A stretch of 64,000 nucleotides of DNA from Allacma fusca. Its lineage: Eukaryota; Arthropoda; Collembola; Symphypleona; Sminthuridae. The notes below the pieces were generated by a model that worked only from the letters and a program-made list of their open reading frames with translations, was not told the origin of the DNA and did not search any database. The stretch is from the NCBI GenBank assembly GCA_947179485.1, contig OX359250.1, positions 5,539,661 through 5,603,660 on the forward strand, given 5' to 3'. This document shows positions 34,029-46,148 of the stretch, one piece after another. The stretch's first letter is position 1. Each line of letters begins with the position of its first letter. Position numbers and translations under genes: made by a program.

Positions 34029-37000
34029 CTATGGAAGAGAAATTCTGTTAAATTGAATAATTATCTAAGGAAATTTATAAAAACATTGTAAATATACTAA
34101 AAGAATATACAATAATTATGTATAATATAATAAACTCGTTTTGCCCATGGGCGCACCTTCCAAGACCATACAAGGTACCTGCTACATAAATAAGGAAAGC
34201 TCTTTCTATAGAAATTTGACATCCAGATATTCACCCAGATGTTATTTCTCTAGATTTATTTAGGTAAATGTAAATGTTGGCAGTCCTAGAACATTGGCAG
34301 AAAATTGTTATCACTTTCAAAGTTACAGGTTTCAATTTACCGCCATACGTTTTTTAATAAAAATATTTTACAGGTAATTCTGGGCCCTATTACAAGCTAA
34401 CAATTATGACTTATGATACATAACTACATGTGTACCAGTTGAATAAAAAATACATCAAAACTTTGACAAATGCTATTACTGTAAGCAAGTAATAATTATT
34501 TATTCGACTAATCAAAATTAAATTTGGGCTAAGTTTACAAAGTGTCAGTGTTTTTGATGTGAGTAGTCATAATTTTAAATGGTTATACATGTAATTATTA
34601 TTGATATGCATACATATAGATACTAATATTATTCGTTTGTAAATAATATACATACATAATTGGTGTTTTCCAGTTGACTCCAGGTCACGAAACTATGAAA
34701 AATTATTTCAATATGTTTAAATTACTTACTATTTGAACAAATTTAATTTTAGACGATTAATATATGTAACCATTATTATTACTGTGTTAGAAAAAATATA
34801 AACAACCAAAAGTTAAGACAGGTGTAGATGCTATTAGGGGCTCGTACCGTAGTAGCCAGATATAAAACTTGAAGATTTCGTAATTGATGAAAATCTGATT
34901 ATTGTTTTTGTATTTATTTAAAAGGGAATGACAACACTCAATTAAATGGCTTTAAGCTAATTAAATGTACATAGTTCATAGACGGGTTGCGAACTGCGAC
35001 ACTGATTGTGAGATAACTTCAATTTCTGTTGAAAACAGCTCCAAGTGCAAAAGGCTAAATTGCATCGTCATATACATACATACATGCATACATACATACA
35101 TACCTATACCTTATTAATTATCACCCTTTTTTAATATAACGAGGCAGTATGTTCCGAAAATTGAAAAATTAGCATTTTAAACAGTGATGGCAATAGACAA
35201 GCTAAAAAGTTTCCTGTTCTCCCTAATGTAGTTAAATACATGTACTCATGGCTTATAAAATATACTTTATTACCCTAATAAAAAAGGATATTTAACATGC
35301 GAAAAAGTGCCGTGAACACGTGCTGCATAAGTGTCTACCGTGTGGATACATTGTGGTAATATCTTCCTCCCAACGCCGTTTAATGATATAGTGAACACAC
35401 TTTCCTTTACGTGGAGGGGTAAAGGGGGAATATGGTCATTTAATGTTATCTACTTATATGATTCAAGCAATCAAAAAACAAAGTCAGTTGCTCGAGTCCT
35501 TCGTAAAAAATGTAAACATGAAAGTAATGAATTCAAAAATATATGCAAGAAATTCAGAAAATAATAATAGTTGGCATGAATAGTTTACATTTCACATTAT
35601 TTTTTATGAGATTTATCTAAATACTTGTAAGCCTGCCACTCGTCAGCCATTTGCCATTTTATCGACTCAATAATACTCCATTCACATTCAGTGTTTTGCA
35701 CATTCCTGCACGATCATGGTCATATAGGCGATTGTTACATACTTATTATAAAATTTCTTGTGAAACAAATGACTTTAATTACTCCAAATGTAAGAGTTTT
35801 AAAGGTTACATCGAAACTCTTCGAGTATTTTGTTTGTATTATAAGCTTTGAAATTTTTGTTCCTGTCCATTTATCAAGACATGACTACAAATTTCCATTT
35901 TTGCCTAATTTGAATGTGAGTTGGAAATATGTATATAGATATATTATAGATCTATATGGATTGCTGTCCCATTTCAACAAATATAGAGTAAAAGTAAAAT
36001 TCAGTTCTAGTACTTCTAGTAGCAAAAATCATGGGATTTTTAGTAGGGGTGCTTTCCTTACCGACACATCCCTTGATTTTACGAAAACAAAACTGTTCTA
36101 AATTGAGAATTTTAAATTTAATTTAACATGGGAATTTTCAGTAGCAGTAAGCACAAAAATTCCAATGGGAATTTCAAAAAGCAATGCTTAAGGATTGGGC
36201 ATATAAGTATACGGTAATCATGTAGTCTGCATGGGCTGAGGCTTATTCATTTTCAATCGAAAATGCTATGAATAGTAATTATTTCACTAAACACTAAATG
36301 GACTCAATTGTAAGTCATTTAAAAATTAGCAATATGAACGAAGTGCAAGCGTACCAAAAAGGCAAACGGGCATCATATATGGTATGTTTTAGTAAGGGCT
36401 TTTGCTTTTAGTGTAAGTGAAAACAAAAAATTCATAAAAATTGGTCTCTACAAAAATATTTATCAGGTCTTTTTTTTTGTTATTTTCATCGCTATGGAAA
36501 TAAAATCTTTAGATTACGTGGAAAATATATTTACAAGCTTTATTTATAGGTACGTACGGCAAATATAATAAAGGCTCTAATGTCCCACGTTAACCAAGAG
36601 AAGTCTACAGTAATTATCATTTATGTATATATGCACACCTTATTCCCCGACACAATTTGATTTATGCCCGTGGAATGGAATTTACAAGATTGTTGATGGA
36701 ACCTCTGCATTGTTTTTGTAAAATTTCAAAGAGATTTACAATAGTCCAAATACCTTTTGTTGCAATGCAATTTGTAGCAAACGTGTTGAAGAACTGCTTT
36801 GATATCTATATAATAAATTCCTGGACTATAATGGATTCCTGACAAAATTATTATAACAATATCTATGGGAAAATTCACCAGGGACTCGTATATTGACAAT
36901 GAGTTCATGATTGTCTGCCTCTTTTGCGAAGCAGGGACAATTATTTGCATTATGATAAATAATCCAAATGTATCCAATTTTGTCCACCCATAAAATGAAA

Positions 37001-37440
37001 TGGTGTTTTTAGGAGGTCTACTATAGCGATACTTGTCAAATCCTCTTAAATGAGGGAGTCTCATACAGTGAGATAGTGCACTGTATCCATTTGTCTCTGT
37101 GTTGATTGCATGTTCCAGGACTCAGGAATTGCTTTGGAGAAAAGCGAGACTCACTGAGGACCAAACTCATAGTCAGAGACACATGTAGCCTTAATTAGCA
37201 CAGCACTGCGTGAAATACAATTCATTCGTTATTCGTTCTATGGCTTCAACGGTGCCCGTCTTTCTTCCTGCTGAACCTCAGGTCTGAACGTCCGAAGTGT
37301 GAACGTGAACAGTGTGAGGATTGCTGAGAAAGTTCAAAATTTTGGTTGAGTGAAATAAATATCTGGTCTCATATCGCGCTTATATGGGAACGTGAATATT
37401 TTTCTTATTTCTTGTTGTTATCATATGGGACTGAGAGTAA
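34029..37440. other. long stretch without a recognised gene
   Basis: It should contain the first exon(s) of the protease homologue, but I could not identify them. A small (CATA)n microsatellite lies at 35073-35103. Scattered open frames of 60-136 codons have no recognisable domains. Confidence 0.5.
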
Positions 37441-37459
37441 AGGCGTAGCCCACAGGTCA

Positions 37460-37865
37460 TTTCCCAACCCCGAATCTTACCAGCAAATAGGTAACCCGAA
37501 CCCGCCCAACCCGAAAATCATTTTCTATAACATAGGCCCGCACCAAACCGCAGCCCGATGGGTTTCAGTTGAGAACAAATGATGATTGATAAATAAATGA
37601 AAAAACCTAACCATCCTTGATTGAAATTTAAACATTTTCCGGGCTATGCTTGCAGGCCCCGAGCATATTTAGATCCAGCCTGAACTCGCCCGCAACCCGC
37701 ACGCACTAGTATGTGCATAAAGTACGACCCGACCCTCCCCGTTGAAATACGATAACAACTCACAATCAGCCCGAACCACAGCTTGCAACACGAAAAAGCA
37801 TTAAGCCCGAACCCGCGCATAACCCGACGGGACGGAACAATAGATCGGGACAGAAAAAAATACCT
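37460..37865. repeat. CCCGAACCCG-word block
   Basis: Many CCCGAACCCG/CCCGCAACCCG-type words on one strand within 400 bp, ending in GGGACGGAAC. Similar in style to the word-rich element ends elsewhere, but no inverted termini or duplication found. Confidence 0.5.
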
Positions 37866-37932
37866 GTACTGTATACTATTGTAAAAATGAATCTGTATGG
37901 GAATCGTTCCGTTTAAAATTTGTTGTTCAATA

Positions 37933-38992
37933 CAGGAAATACTCGATATAACGGATGGCTCTACAACGGATATTTAGTTACACCGGACAGATTTATTTGT
38001 CCCGGCAAGGCTCCCATATAACCAATGCTAAAAATATTGCATACAAGGGACATTTCTATACCGGAAAATTAGTTATAACGGACACACTTTGAAGCCCTTT
38101 AGAAACATTTTGTATGCATATAACGGATTTTAAGCGGAAATTTATTACAAAATAGTCTAGTGGCTCCCTTTAACATGTAAATGTTAGCCAAGGTACAGGA
38201 AAAACTCGATATAACGGATTTCCAGGGGACCAGTAAAAGTTGTCCGCTATAAAAAATTTCCGTTGTATGCAATAATTTTAGCATTGATTATATGGGAGCC
38301 GGACAAACAAATCTGTCCGGTGTAACTAAATTTCCGTTGTAGAGCCATCCGTTATATCGAGTTTTTCCTGTAATTCAAACGTTTGTTACTCATATATGTA
38401 TGTAGCATGAATGATCGTATTAGGACCAAATCGTTGCACATACATTTTGGTTGAATGAATAAGAATTCTTGAACACTTGCATGTTTCATCTAATTAGTTT
38501 GGATTTATGTCTTGCAATTTGTTCACAGTGCTAAAATGTCCGAAAAATCAAACCGAGTTTAAATTTAGAAGAAAAAGCAAGTATTATATTTGAAATTCAA
38601 AGTGGTAACTCTCAAACTTAACTATGCAAAGATCGTCAACCAGAGTGAATGATATTTGGAAGAAATTGTTTAAGTGTTCACGTAAAAATGGACCTAAATG
38701 ATAAAAGCCCAGCAACCAATAACCAAGTTTTTGCGTTTCGATGAATCCTAAATTATTGTACTTCTATATTTAATCATTTCAATGTTTCTACAGTTGAATA
38801 ATTATTTTATTATTAGTCTGGTGTTTCAATGTTGTATTTCGATGATTTTAAGTCAATATTCCTAATCAGCCTTGTTTGTCATTTCGGAAATTATACAACG
38901 GATAAAATCCGTTATGTGCATACAACGGAAATGTATAGCGGACAAATTTTACCGGTCCCCTGGGATTCCGTTATATCGAGTTTTTCCTGTAT
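37933..38992. mobile_element. cluster of pogo/Tigger-like MITE termini
   Basis: Four copies of the terminus TACAGGAAAAACTCGATATA occur: direct at about 37933 and 38195, inverted at about 38371 and 38992, each with a TA edge. 38195-38371 is a short element with inverted ends. The 38195 and 38992 ends share a further ~80 bp (CCAGGGGACC), and the 37933 and 38371 ends share another (GGCTCTACAACGG). The pairs interleave, implying insertion or recombination between related copies. The TCGATATAACGGA core resembles pogo/Tigger termini of the Tc1/mariner group. No transposase is seen. Confidence 0.75.
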
Positions 38993-39054
38993 GTGAATAC
39001 TTTTTAAGTAAACTTTCGCTATTATTGGAGGTATTCTTATAGAAATAGTAGAAT

Positions 39055-39250
39055 TTGGAGCATTTCTTTTATGACTGGGATTATAATAGGGACGGGACGT
39101 CCCGAGGTTTTCGGAATGGGACCGGGATATGGACAAAATTTTTGTCCCCATGTTATTTCCGGACTGAATCGGAACGAAATTTTGTGTCCCGAGGAATGCG
39201 GGACGGGACAGAATTTTCGGCGGGACAAAAAAAAATTGTCCCCAGTAGAA
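39055..39250. repeat. GGGACGGGAC-word block
   Basis: Dense GGGACGGGAC/GTCCCG words in both orientations. The edges resemble ACTGGGRT and ATTGTCCCCAGT, but they are not clearly inverted and no duplication is visible. The same words occur at 63915-64000. Confidence 0.45.
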
Positions 39251-39762
39251 ACCCTAACACAGAGTCTAGTATTACGTCCTTCAGCCTTCATTCGGAGAGA
39301 AATTAGATTAAATTTCTTCCTGTAGATAATGAGACCAATTTGGATTTCAATGTTTTCTTCGGACTTGGATTTTTTTATCAATATGGAAGCATTTGAGGAA
39401 GTAGGTCAGATATTTTGAAAGGGAATCAAGGTATTGAATCAAATATTAAATAAAGAAAGAGGAGCTCGTCTCAAGTTGATGTTAATTTTGGGTGTTTAGT
39501 TTGATCGGAGAATTACGGAGGATTTGAGAGTGTCTGAAGTGTGAGTAGAATTGTGGGTATTAGTAATTATTGTAGTACTTGGTACTGGCAGTATGAATTT
39601 TTGTGTGGAAATTGCAGACTAATGAGGGAGTCGAGGAGGTACTTTAACGTCCTTGAGAAAACATAAGTTACACGATTCTCTCGCAAAATAATATCCCAGT
39701 TCCCTAATTCGGAGTTGCGAAGACAAAATAGAAAGCGAAGCAGGCTGCGGAGAAGGTGCACA

Positions 39763-41690
39763 TAGTGCTGTAATTTGTCCTTTTAGTATTGTATTGTACT
39801 TTGGCGAAAAGTACAAAAGTAGTACAACTAAGATATTGTTTTGTACTCCGAGTTTTGTTTTTGTTTTGTACTTCTATCAGATTGTTTTTGTTTTTGTACA
39901 ATCTATATTGTATTGTTCTAAGGTTCTAGAAGACGCTAGAAATTTGCTAAAGTGATAGTTGTATCTGAGTTCAAGAGCACGTAGGAATTGATTTGTGCAA
40001 CTTTAGTTGTTTAAAAATTACGTGAAAGATCAAAAAACCAGTCATTGACTAATCTCCCATATGAGATGCATTGAATCTGTTGACGGTCGAATTTTGAAGG
40101 GTGCAATTCTGTGGCACCAACCTATTTGTGAATAATCCCTGTAATAACCACATCGTAATTTCCAGAACAACATAATTTCATAAACAATATTCACTACCAT
40201 TGCTTAAAATTAGAATGGATAGAGTAGACGCTTGGGCTCTGATATCTATATTTTCAATTTGCTCAGCCGTTGGCTTTTACCACCTACATATTTCATCGAT
40301 GTAGAAATGTCCCCTATGCGTGGACTACATTTACAAATCGCATAGTTCGTTTGTTAGACTAGGTCTTTTGTCTTTGTTAGACACAGACTAGATTTATCCA
40401 GGTCAACATTTAAACCATACGGTTAGCCAATTTTATTGATCAGTACCGATTCATTGGTATCATATCTGATGCCATTGAATTGTCATTAGCCATTGTTGAT
40501 TTAATTCGTGACCTTTTTCATGACGTCTTACTAATCCACATTAAATGTAACCTACAACTAGTCTACATCTTATCGGTGGCGTCTAATAATCAATATAATA
40601 TTAATAATAATAATAATAGGGTTTTATTGGTTGATATAGTGGCCTCAGCCGTTACAACCTTTAATAATCAATATGGTAACAGTCAAAGTCATGCAACTAT
40701 TAGTGACACAGTAAGGTCAATCTGAGGTCATGTGACTATTAGTGACACAGTAAGGTCAATCTGAGGTCATGTGACTATTAGTGACACAGTAAGGTCAATC
40801 TGAGGTCATGTGACTATTAGTGACACAGTAAGGTCAATCTGAGGTCATGTGACTATTAGTGACACAGTAAGGTCAATCTGAGGTCATGTGACTATTAGTG
40901 ACACAGTAAGGTCAATCTGAGGTCATGTGACTATTAGTGACACAGTAAGGTCAATCTGAGGTCATGTGACTATTAGTGACACAGTAAGGTCAATCTGAGG
41001 TCATGTGACTATTAGTGACACAGTAAGGTCAATCTGAGGTCATGTGACTATTAGTGACACAGTAAGGTCAATCTGAGGTCATGTGACTATTAGTGACACA
41101 GTAAGGTCAATCTGAGGTCATGTGACTACTAGTGACACAGTAAGGTCAATCTGAGGTCATGTGACTACTAGTGACACAGTAAGGTCATGTGACCTCAAAT
41201 TGACCTTATTGGGTCACCAATATAATAGTCTCATGACAGATTACGGTTTTAAGGGGCGCATGACCTATAATGAAACTTGGTGAGTAACTAGTAGTAAATC
41301 ACCTATGATTGACTTTATTGACGCATTAATGGTCACATGACACTAGAATGACATACTCAATGTAAGTGTATATTTTATATGGGCGATAGTAGGCGAATCT
41401 ACCAATAATTAGTCAATGCCCAGTTTTTGTGCTTTGACGTGTTTTTTCACGATTCCAATTACACAAATCAATTCCTATGTGCTCTAGAAATCTATTACAA
41501 CAATCACTTCAGTAAATTTCTAGCGTCTCTAGAACCTTGAAACAATACAATTTGGATTGTATTGTTTTTTTCAATTCCTGTTTTGTTTTAGTTTTGTATC
41601 TCGAAAATAGATATTGTTTGTTTAGTTTTGTACCAAAGACAAAAACAATACAAAAGTACAAAACTAAACGAGTACAATATTACAGCACTA
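39763..41690. mobile_element. hAT-like non-autonomous element, TTGTAC/TTGTTTTT words
   Basis: Termini TAGTGCTGTAAT..TTGTAC (left) and GTACAATATTACAGCACTA (right) are inverted and flanked by a perfect 8-bp duplication GGTGCACA (39755-39762, 41691-41698). Subterminal regions are filled with TATTGTTTTTGT/TTGTACTTTTG words. The interior holds a 39-bp x 13 minisatellite and no recognisable transposase. The 8-bp duplication supports hAT. Confidence 0.92.
40697..41195. repeat. minisatellite, 39 bp x about 13
   Basis: CAGTAAGG recurs at 40709 and every 39 bases up to 41177 with almost no variation (one A/G or T/C change in the last units). Each unit also contains GGTCAATCTGAGGTCATGTG. The array lies in the middle of the hAT-like element. 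Confidence 0.95.
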
Positions 41691-41698
41691 GGTGCACA

Positions 41699-42472
41699 CC
41701 GAGGATTTGGTAATCAAGGCTTAGGTGTTGACCGGTGGTCGGGGCAAAGGTCACTTCAAGGGTGAACTTAAAGGGGGAGTTAAATTAGTATTCACGTAAG
41801 TGCTGGTATTGAGTTCGATGGCGGGGATTGTAGTTTTGAGGGTAGAACTATTTAAGGGCAGGAAAAGTTGCAATTTTGTTATTTTTAGTTTAGACAGACC
41901 CCAGGAAGCTGCTGATATTAGTAGTCAGATGATAGGAGACTATCTAATCACAAAGCAAACGGGAGAGAAGAACAAAATTTGCAACTCAGTGATGATCACA
42001 GAACTTAAATTATCCCAGAAAAGAATACTATTTCTGTATAATGATGGAGCGCGCGTTTAATTTACGTAACCGCCATGAATATGCTTTTAAATTATTATTT
42101 ATAGTTATGTTGCATTATACAAAAGGTTTTGGAGACCGTGCTGAAGAAATCTCAAAAGTTGTCTTGAATGTTTATGACTTGTTAAGGCAAATGCCACCAT
42201 GATTGAAATTAATCCTTTGACTGAAGGTTCAAATGGTTAATGTATGTGTTTCTTTGAAGAATTTGAGTATGTAGATAATTTTAAATTTATTTACGTAATG
42301 AAATACATGTGTTCTGTTTGGTGTGTAGTTATGTGCTTAGACGTGAAATTGAAGTTCGATGATAATGCGGATTTCCAACAAAAGGAAATATTCAATTACA
42401 GAGATTGGTCCCAGGAAAATTCCAAGCATAAATTGAAGTACATTGCTCTTGATGGTGACATCGGGTGCTTAC
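41699..42472. other. no confident gene
   Basis: Open frames at 41800-42060 and 42244-42470 lack recognisable domains. They may be older parts of the BEL/Pao relic that continues at 42608. Confidence 0.3.
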
Positions 42473-42606
42473 CAGAGATGCGCAGCCTTCGAAGGCTAGC
42501 CTTCCAAGAAGGCTTCCTTGAAGGCGGAAAGGTAAGTTTCTTAACGTTGCAGAAGGAATTGGAGGATGGGGATACTTTTTTCTGAAGGCTGAAGGAAGCC
42601 TTCACG
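42473..42606 (+). mobile_element. left-end fragment of the GAAGG-word hAT-like element
   Basis: It starts CAGAGATGCGCAGCCTTCG and follows the first ~135 bp of the element at 46149 closely (AAGGCTTCCTTGAAGGCGG, GGGGATACTTTTTTCTG). It then breaks off inside the BEL/Pao remnant. No right terminus is present. Confidence 0.8.
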
Positions 42607-42607
42607 T

Positions 42608-43121
42608 AAAATCAGCGATGTATGCAACTTTGAAAGGTGCAGTTTCGGAAGTTCTGAGGACTTTGTTTACGGAAGCGGAGGAAGTGATGAATAGTCGGTA
42701 ACTTACCCATGTTCGTGTGAATCTGAATGATGGAGATTTCCTAACACAACTATTTCCTTAAGCGCCCGAGCTACATTGTATTACCTCCAGGTAATTTTGC
42801 TAGTGAAGGTAGCGACTTCGGAATCAATGGAAGGTCTGCCAGAAGTTATTCAATCATTTCTGGAGCAAATGGCTGAAGGAATATGTTTCTACATTAACCA
42901 GAAGAACCAAGTGCCTCAAAGAAGTTACTCCATTGAGTATTGGTGACTTGTCAGTAGTAATTGCGGTCAACACTCAATTGAGAATGACTTAGGCAAGAGG
43001 CAAAATTGCTCGGGTACTTCCAGGAAAAGATGGACAAGTTCATGTGGCAGATGTGCGTACTGCATACGGCGTTTACAGGCGACCAGTAGTAAAGTTGTGT
43101 AAATTATTTGTTAACGCATAA
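42608..43121 (+). pseudogene. BEL/Pao retrotransposon integrase C-terminus remnant
   Basis: Frames with stops and shifts read LRTLFTEAEEVMNSR, LTHVRVNLND, FWSKWLKEY, LTRRTKCLKE, IGDLSVVI and GKIARVLPGKDGQVHVADVR with RRPVVKLCKL. This order and wording is characteristic of the integrase end and DUF5641 region of Pao/BEL polyproteins. Internal stops (about 42701, 42760, 42991) show it is dead. The upstream integrase core and LTRs were not identified. Confidence 0.85.
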
Positions 43122-43564
43122 GTGCTGGTGATTCGTAGAAAATTTGTTATTTAGTCAAGTTAAAATTAAAGTTGATTTGAGTTAAAAAGACCATAACAGT
43201 GAATATTGTAGAAAGATTGAACAAGTACTTTACAGGCTGTAATGTAGCTGAAACGGATTAACGGGCGGTTACAGCAAATATTTGTATACAAGGGAATCTT
43301 CAACCCTTCACATTAAAGAACGGCAAGTTGAGAAGGTTTGTCCCGCATCATTGTCTTTTTGCTCCTTGATCAATATTTTCTTAACCTTCCACATTGTTCC
43401 ACTACGATGTTACTGTACTTATATGGCCCCAATTCCAAACGTAGGGGCCTATTGGATAGCTTAAAAGTGTATAAAATCTTCTACAACCTAGCGTTTGCAA
43501 ATATTGTTAAAAAAATATGTTGTTGAAATAAACAATTTACAGTATTCAAAATAGCGACCGTCGT

Positions 43565-43745
43565 TTCTACAGGTTTTATCCGGGCGTTTGGGTACAGGTA
43601 AAGGTGCGCACCAGGTTCAAACTTCTTACACCCACATGGTTTGGGTACAGATTCAGGTGTAGGTACAGGTACAAAAACACGTCTTTTGGGTATGATCTAT
43701 CAGGTATGGGTACACACTGGGTGAATACCTGTACGTGAAAGCGAG
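43565..43745. repeat. ACCTGTACC-word fragment
   Basis: GGGTACAGG, AGGTACAGGT and ATACCTGTAC words as in the 31020-32155 element. A partial copy without visible boundaries. Confidence 0.55.
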
Positions 43746-43803
43746 GTTCCTTAACATTCAAGTACTTTAAAGTCTTGACTTGCGTAAAACACATGTTTGC
43801 AGC

Positions 43804-43952
43804 CAGGGGTAAATTTAAGGGGCCAGTGTAAAAAATTTAGGGTCAGGGTAAAAAGAATGCTGACTTAGGCCCTCAGATTGCATGTGTAAACGCCCACAAA
43901 TCTATTGAGTGTTAGGGCCATGGTAAAAAATTATTTCATTAATCCACCCCTG
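43804..43952. mobile_element. 149-bp hAT-like MITE
   Basis: CAGGGGTAAATTTAAGG at the left and TTAATCCACCCCTG at the right, flanked by near-identical 8-bp sequences TTTGCAGC and TTTACAGC. The interior (GGCCCTCAGATTGC, GTGTTAGGGCCA) matches the MITE at 54477-54631. Confidence 0.88.
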
Positions 43953-44161
43953 TTTACAGCTCATATGTATAACCTTGCTCGTTGAAAAGTTTAAGAACTT
44001 TACATTATGCTATTTCATAAAATTGGTACTAATTTACACACTGTTTGATCGCTTTGATATATGGGATGACCGTCGCTCAATATTTGTATGTGTATGGACG
44101 TTTATATTTATTGTTTTTATGAGAAAATTCATACACAAGTTGTACAGATAATGCAGTATTA

Positions 44162-44719
44162 CAAAGGTGTCCAAATGGCTCAGCCTATCCTATATCCTTC
44201 CTATTTATAAAATTTGAGCCGAGCCTACATATATGCCTACATTTTAACCGCCGAATAGGTCAGCCTATTCTACATCCTTTCTATATGGGGAGCACCAAGC
44301 CTACATATTAGCCTACATTTGATTGACAAATTAGATCAACCAATCGTACACCCTTCCTACATTTTATATGCTTTTTGTTACTGGCAGACTATTTAAGGGC
44401 ATTCTACTCTAATTCTACGCCAACATATCTCACAATCAGTAAATCACACCATGAAACATACAATCTGCAAATACCAGTCGCGGAGTATTCTTTAATTTTC
44501 ATTTGGCCGTTCCATATACCATTAAATGAAAATGACATGTATCAATAGCCTACATATATGCCTATAATTCTACGATGCCTTAGCCTACCTATTTTGTAGG
44601 CTAGGTTTTTAGCGTAAACTCTTGCACCCTATTTTGCCTACAAGCCTCTTTAATAAAATCCTCGCACCCTATAAGTAGCCTACAAATAGGCCTATATGTA
44701 GGATAGGCGGACACCTTTG
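44162..44719. mobile_element. hAT-like non-autonomous element, AGCCTAC words
   Basis: Inverted termini CAAAGGTGTCC and GGACACCTTTG, with a perfect 8-bp duplication CAGTATTA (44154-44161, 44720-44727). Both ends carry AGCCTACATAT/ATGCCTAC/GTAGGCT words. 558 bp, no coding capacity. Confidence 0.93.
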
Positions 44720-44727
44720 CAGTATTA

Positions 44728-45771
44728 CATATTACAGATCCGGTTCTGCACCAAAAGAAAGAGAAAAAGAATCTGCTTTTATTTTGCAGAGGTAATTATA
44801 TCTACTACACCAAAAAAATTAAATTCCACACGGCGAGTAAACATGTAGTATCAGTATCTACTTTTAATTTATGGTTTTACTGACAGATTTTTATAGATTA
44901 GCAGATTTTAAGGAAATAATCATAAATATTATTTAAAGATTGTACATACATCTGATGGAAATAATAATTCCTCAAAAACTTCAGTTGGATCTCTATTACC
45001 TATTAGGAATCAGAAAATTTGCTGTCTGGGCTTTTGCAGATATATACATTCCATAATTAAATGTGACAGTAACTGATTATATCTATCACATAATAAACAT
45101 ATTTTTATTGCTCATGCTTATTACGTAGTTACTAAAGAGCCACGTTCACTGACCGGATTAACCTTTCCCAGCCTCCGCCCATGTGTGGTGACCCTGGTGG
45201 ATCGGAATTCTACGAAATACCCATAGTACTAATTTAATTTTGTAGAAACAATTTGTTTCAATTATTTTATACTAGAACTGCACAGCCATCTATTGCTGGC
45301 TTCGAAAGCCTTCATAGTTTGTTCAGTCGCATAGCACATGATTTAGAATTAGCTGACTCCGCTGACTGTGCAGTGCTAGTAGGTATACATATATAAATAT
45401 TCTAGACAAAGTGATGCGGATAATGAGATGCATAAATAGCCATCGGTTTCGACAATGGAATATACATACACGCCAAATGTAAATACATGAATATTACATA
45501 CCGCAAGTAAGCCGGGTAGTTAGCCTTTAAGGTAATTGGTACTCGCATTCGCAAACCAATAGGAGTGTTTACCCTTAAAGATGGAGAGCGAAGATTTCAT
45601 TTTCATCATCGTCAAATTATGTTATAAGTTCAGGTGCCCACGAGCTTGACTAGTCTAGTCTATTCTATTTTTTCGGAGGATTGTCAGTGCCTATTCAATT
45701 CTAGTAAGTCTATTCTTATACGATGTTCCTCGCACTAGTCTAGTCTAGTTTACTGTAGTATGTCCAGTTTT
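44728..45771. other. no gene; TAGTC-word fragment at its end
   Basis: Nothing coding was recognised. 45645-45755 carries repeated TAGTCTAGTC and CTATTC words on both sides of a short gap, probably another word-element fragment. Confidence 0.4.
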
Positions 45772-46148
45772 CAGAGGTGTGGAAAATACATGAAATTTAT
45801 TATTAAAATACAAAATACAAATACATTTCCAGAAACATTAAAATACAAACATAAAATACAGATATTAGGAACAACTTACAATTAGTTAAGATACAAAATA
45901 AAATACAAATATCCGTAGGAATTTTGGCAAGATACAAAATAAATTACTTTGCCTCCAACAAAAACGTAAATACAAAATGAAAATACCATATTTGAAATGT
46001 AAAATACATATAGAAAATATTCTCAAAATATACGTCTGAGATGTAACAATATTCTCTCAAGCACAGTATCTTGAACAATTTAAAGAAATATTTAGATATT
46101 ATCCGAAAATTATTCAGGAAACGTTAGGTAACAGGCACGTGATTAGAG

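Noticed and set aside
40697-41195. Regular 39-bp repeats resembling a CRISPR array
   Set aside because: Units are directly adjacent with no unique spacers, and the context is a eukaryotic transposon. It is a minisatellite.
42244-42585. 113-codon plus-strand frame as a host gene
   Set aside because: Its 3' part runs into the CAGAGATGCGCA hAT-like fragment, and the rest has no recognisable domain next to a dead Pao relic.
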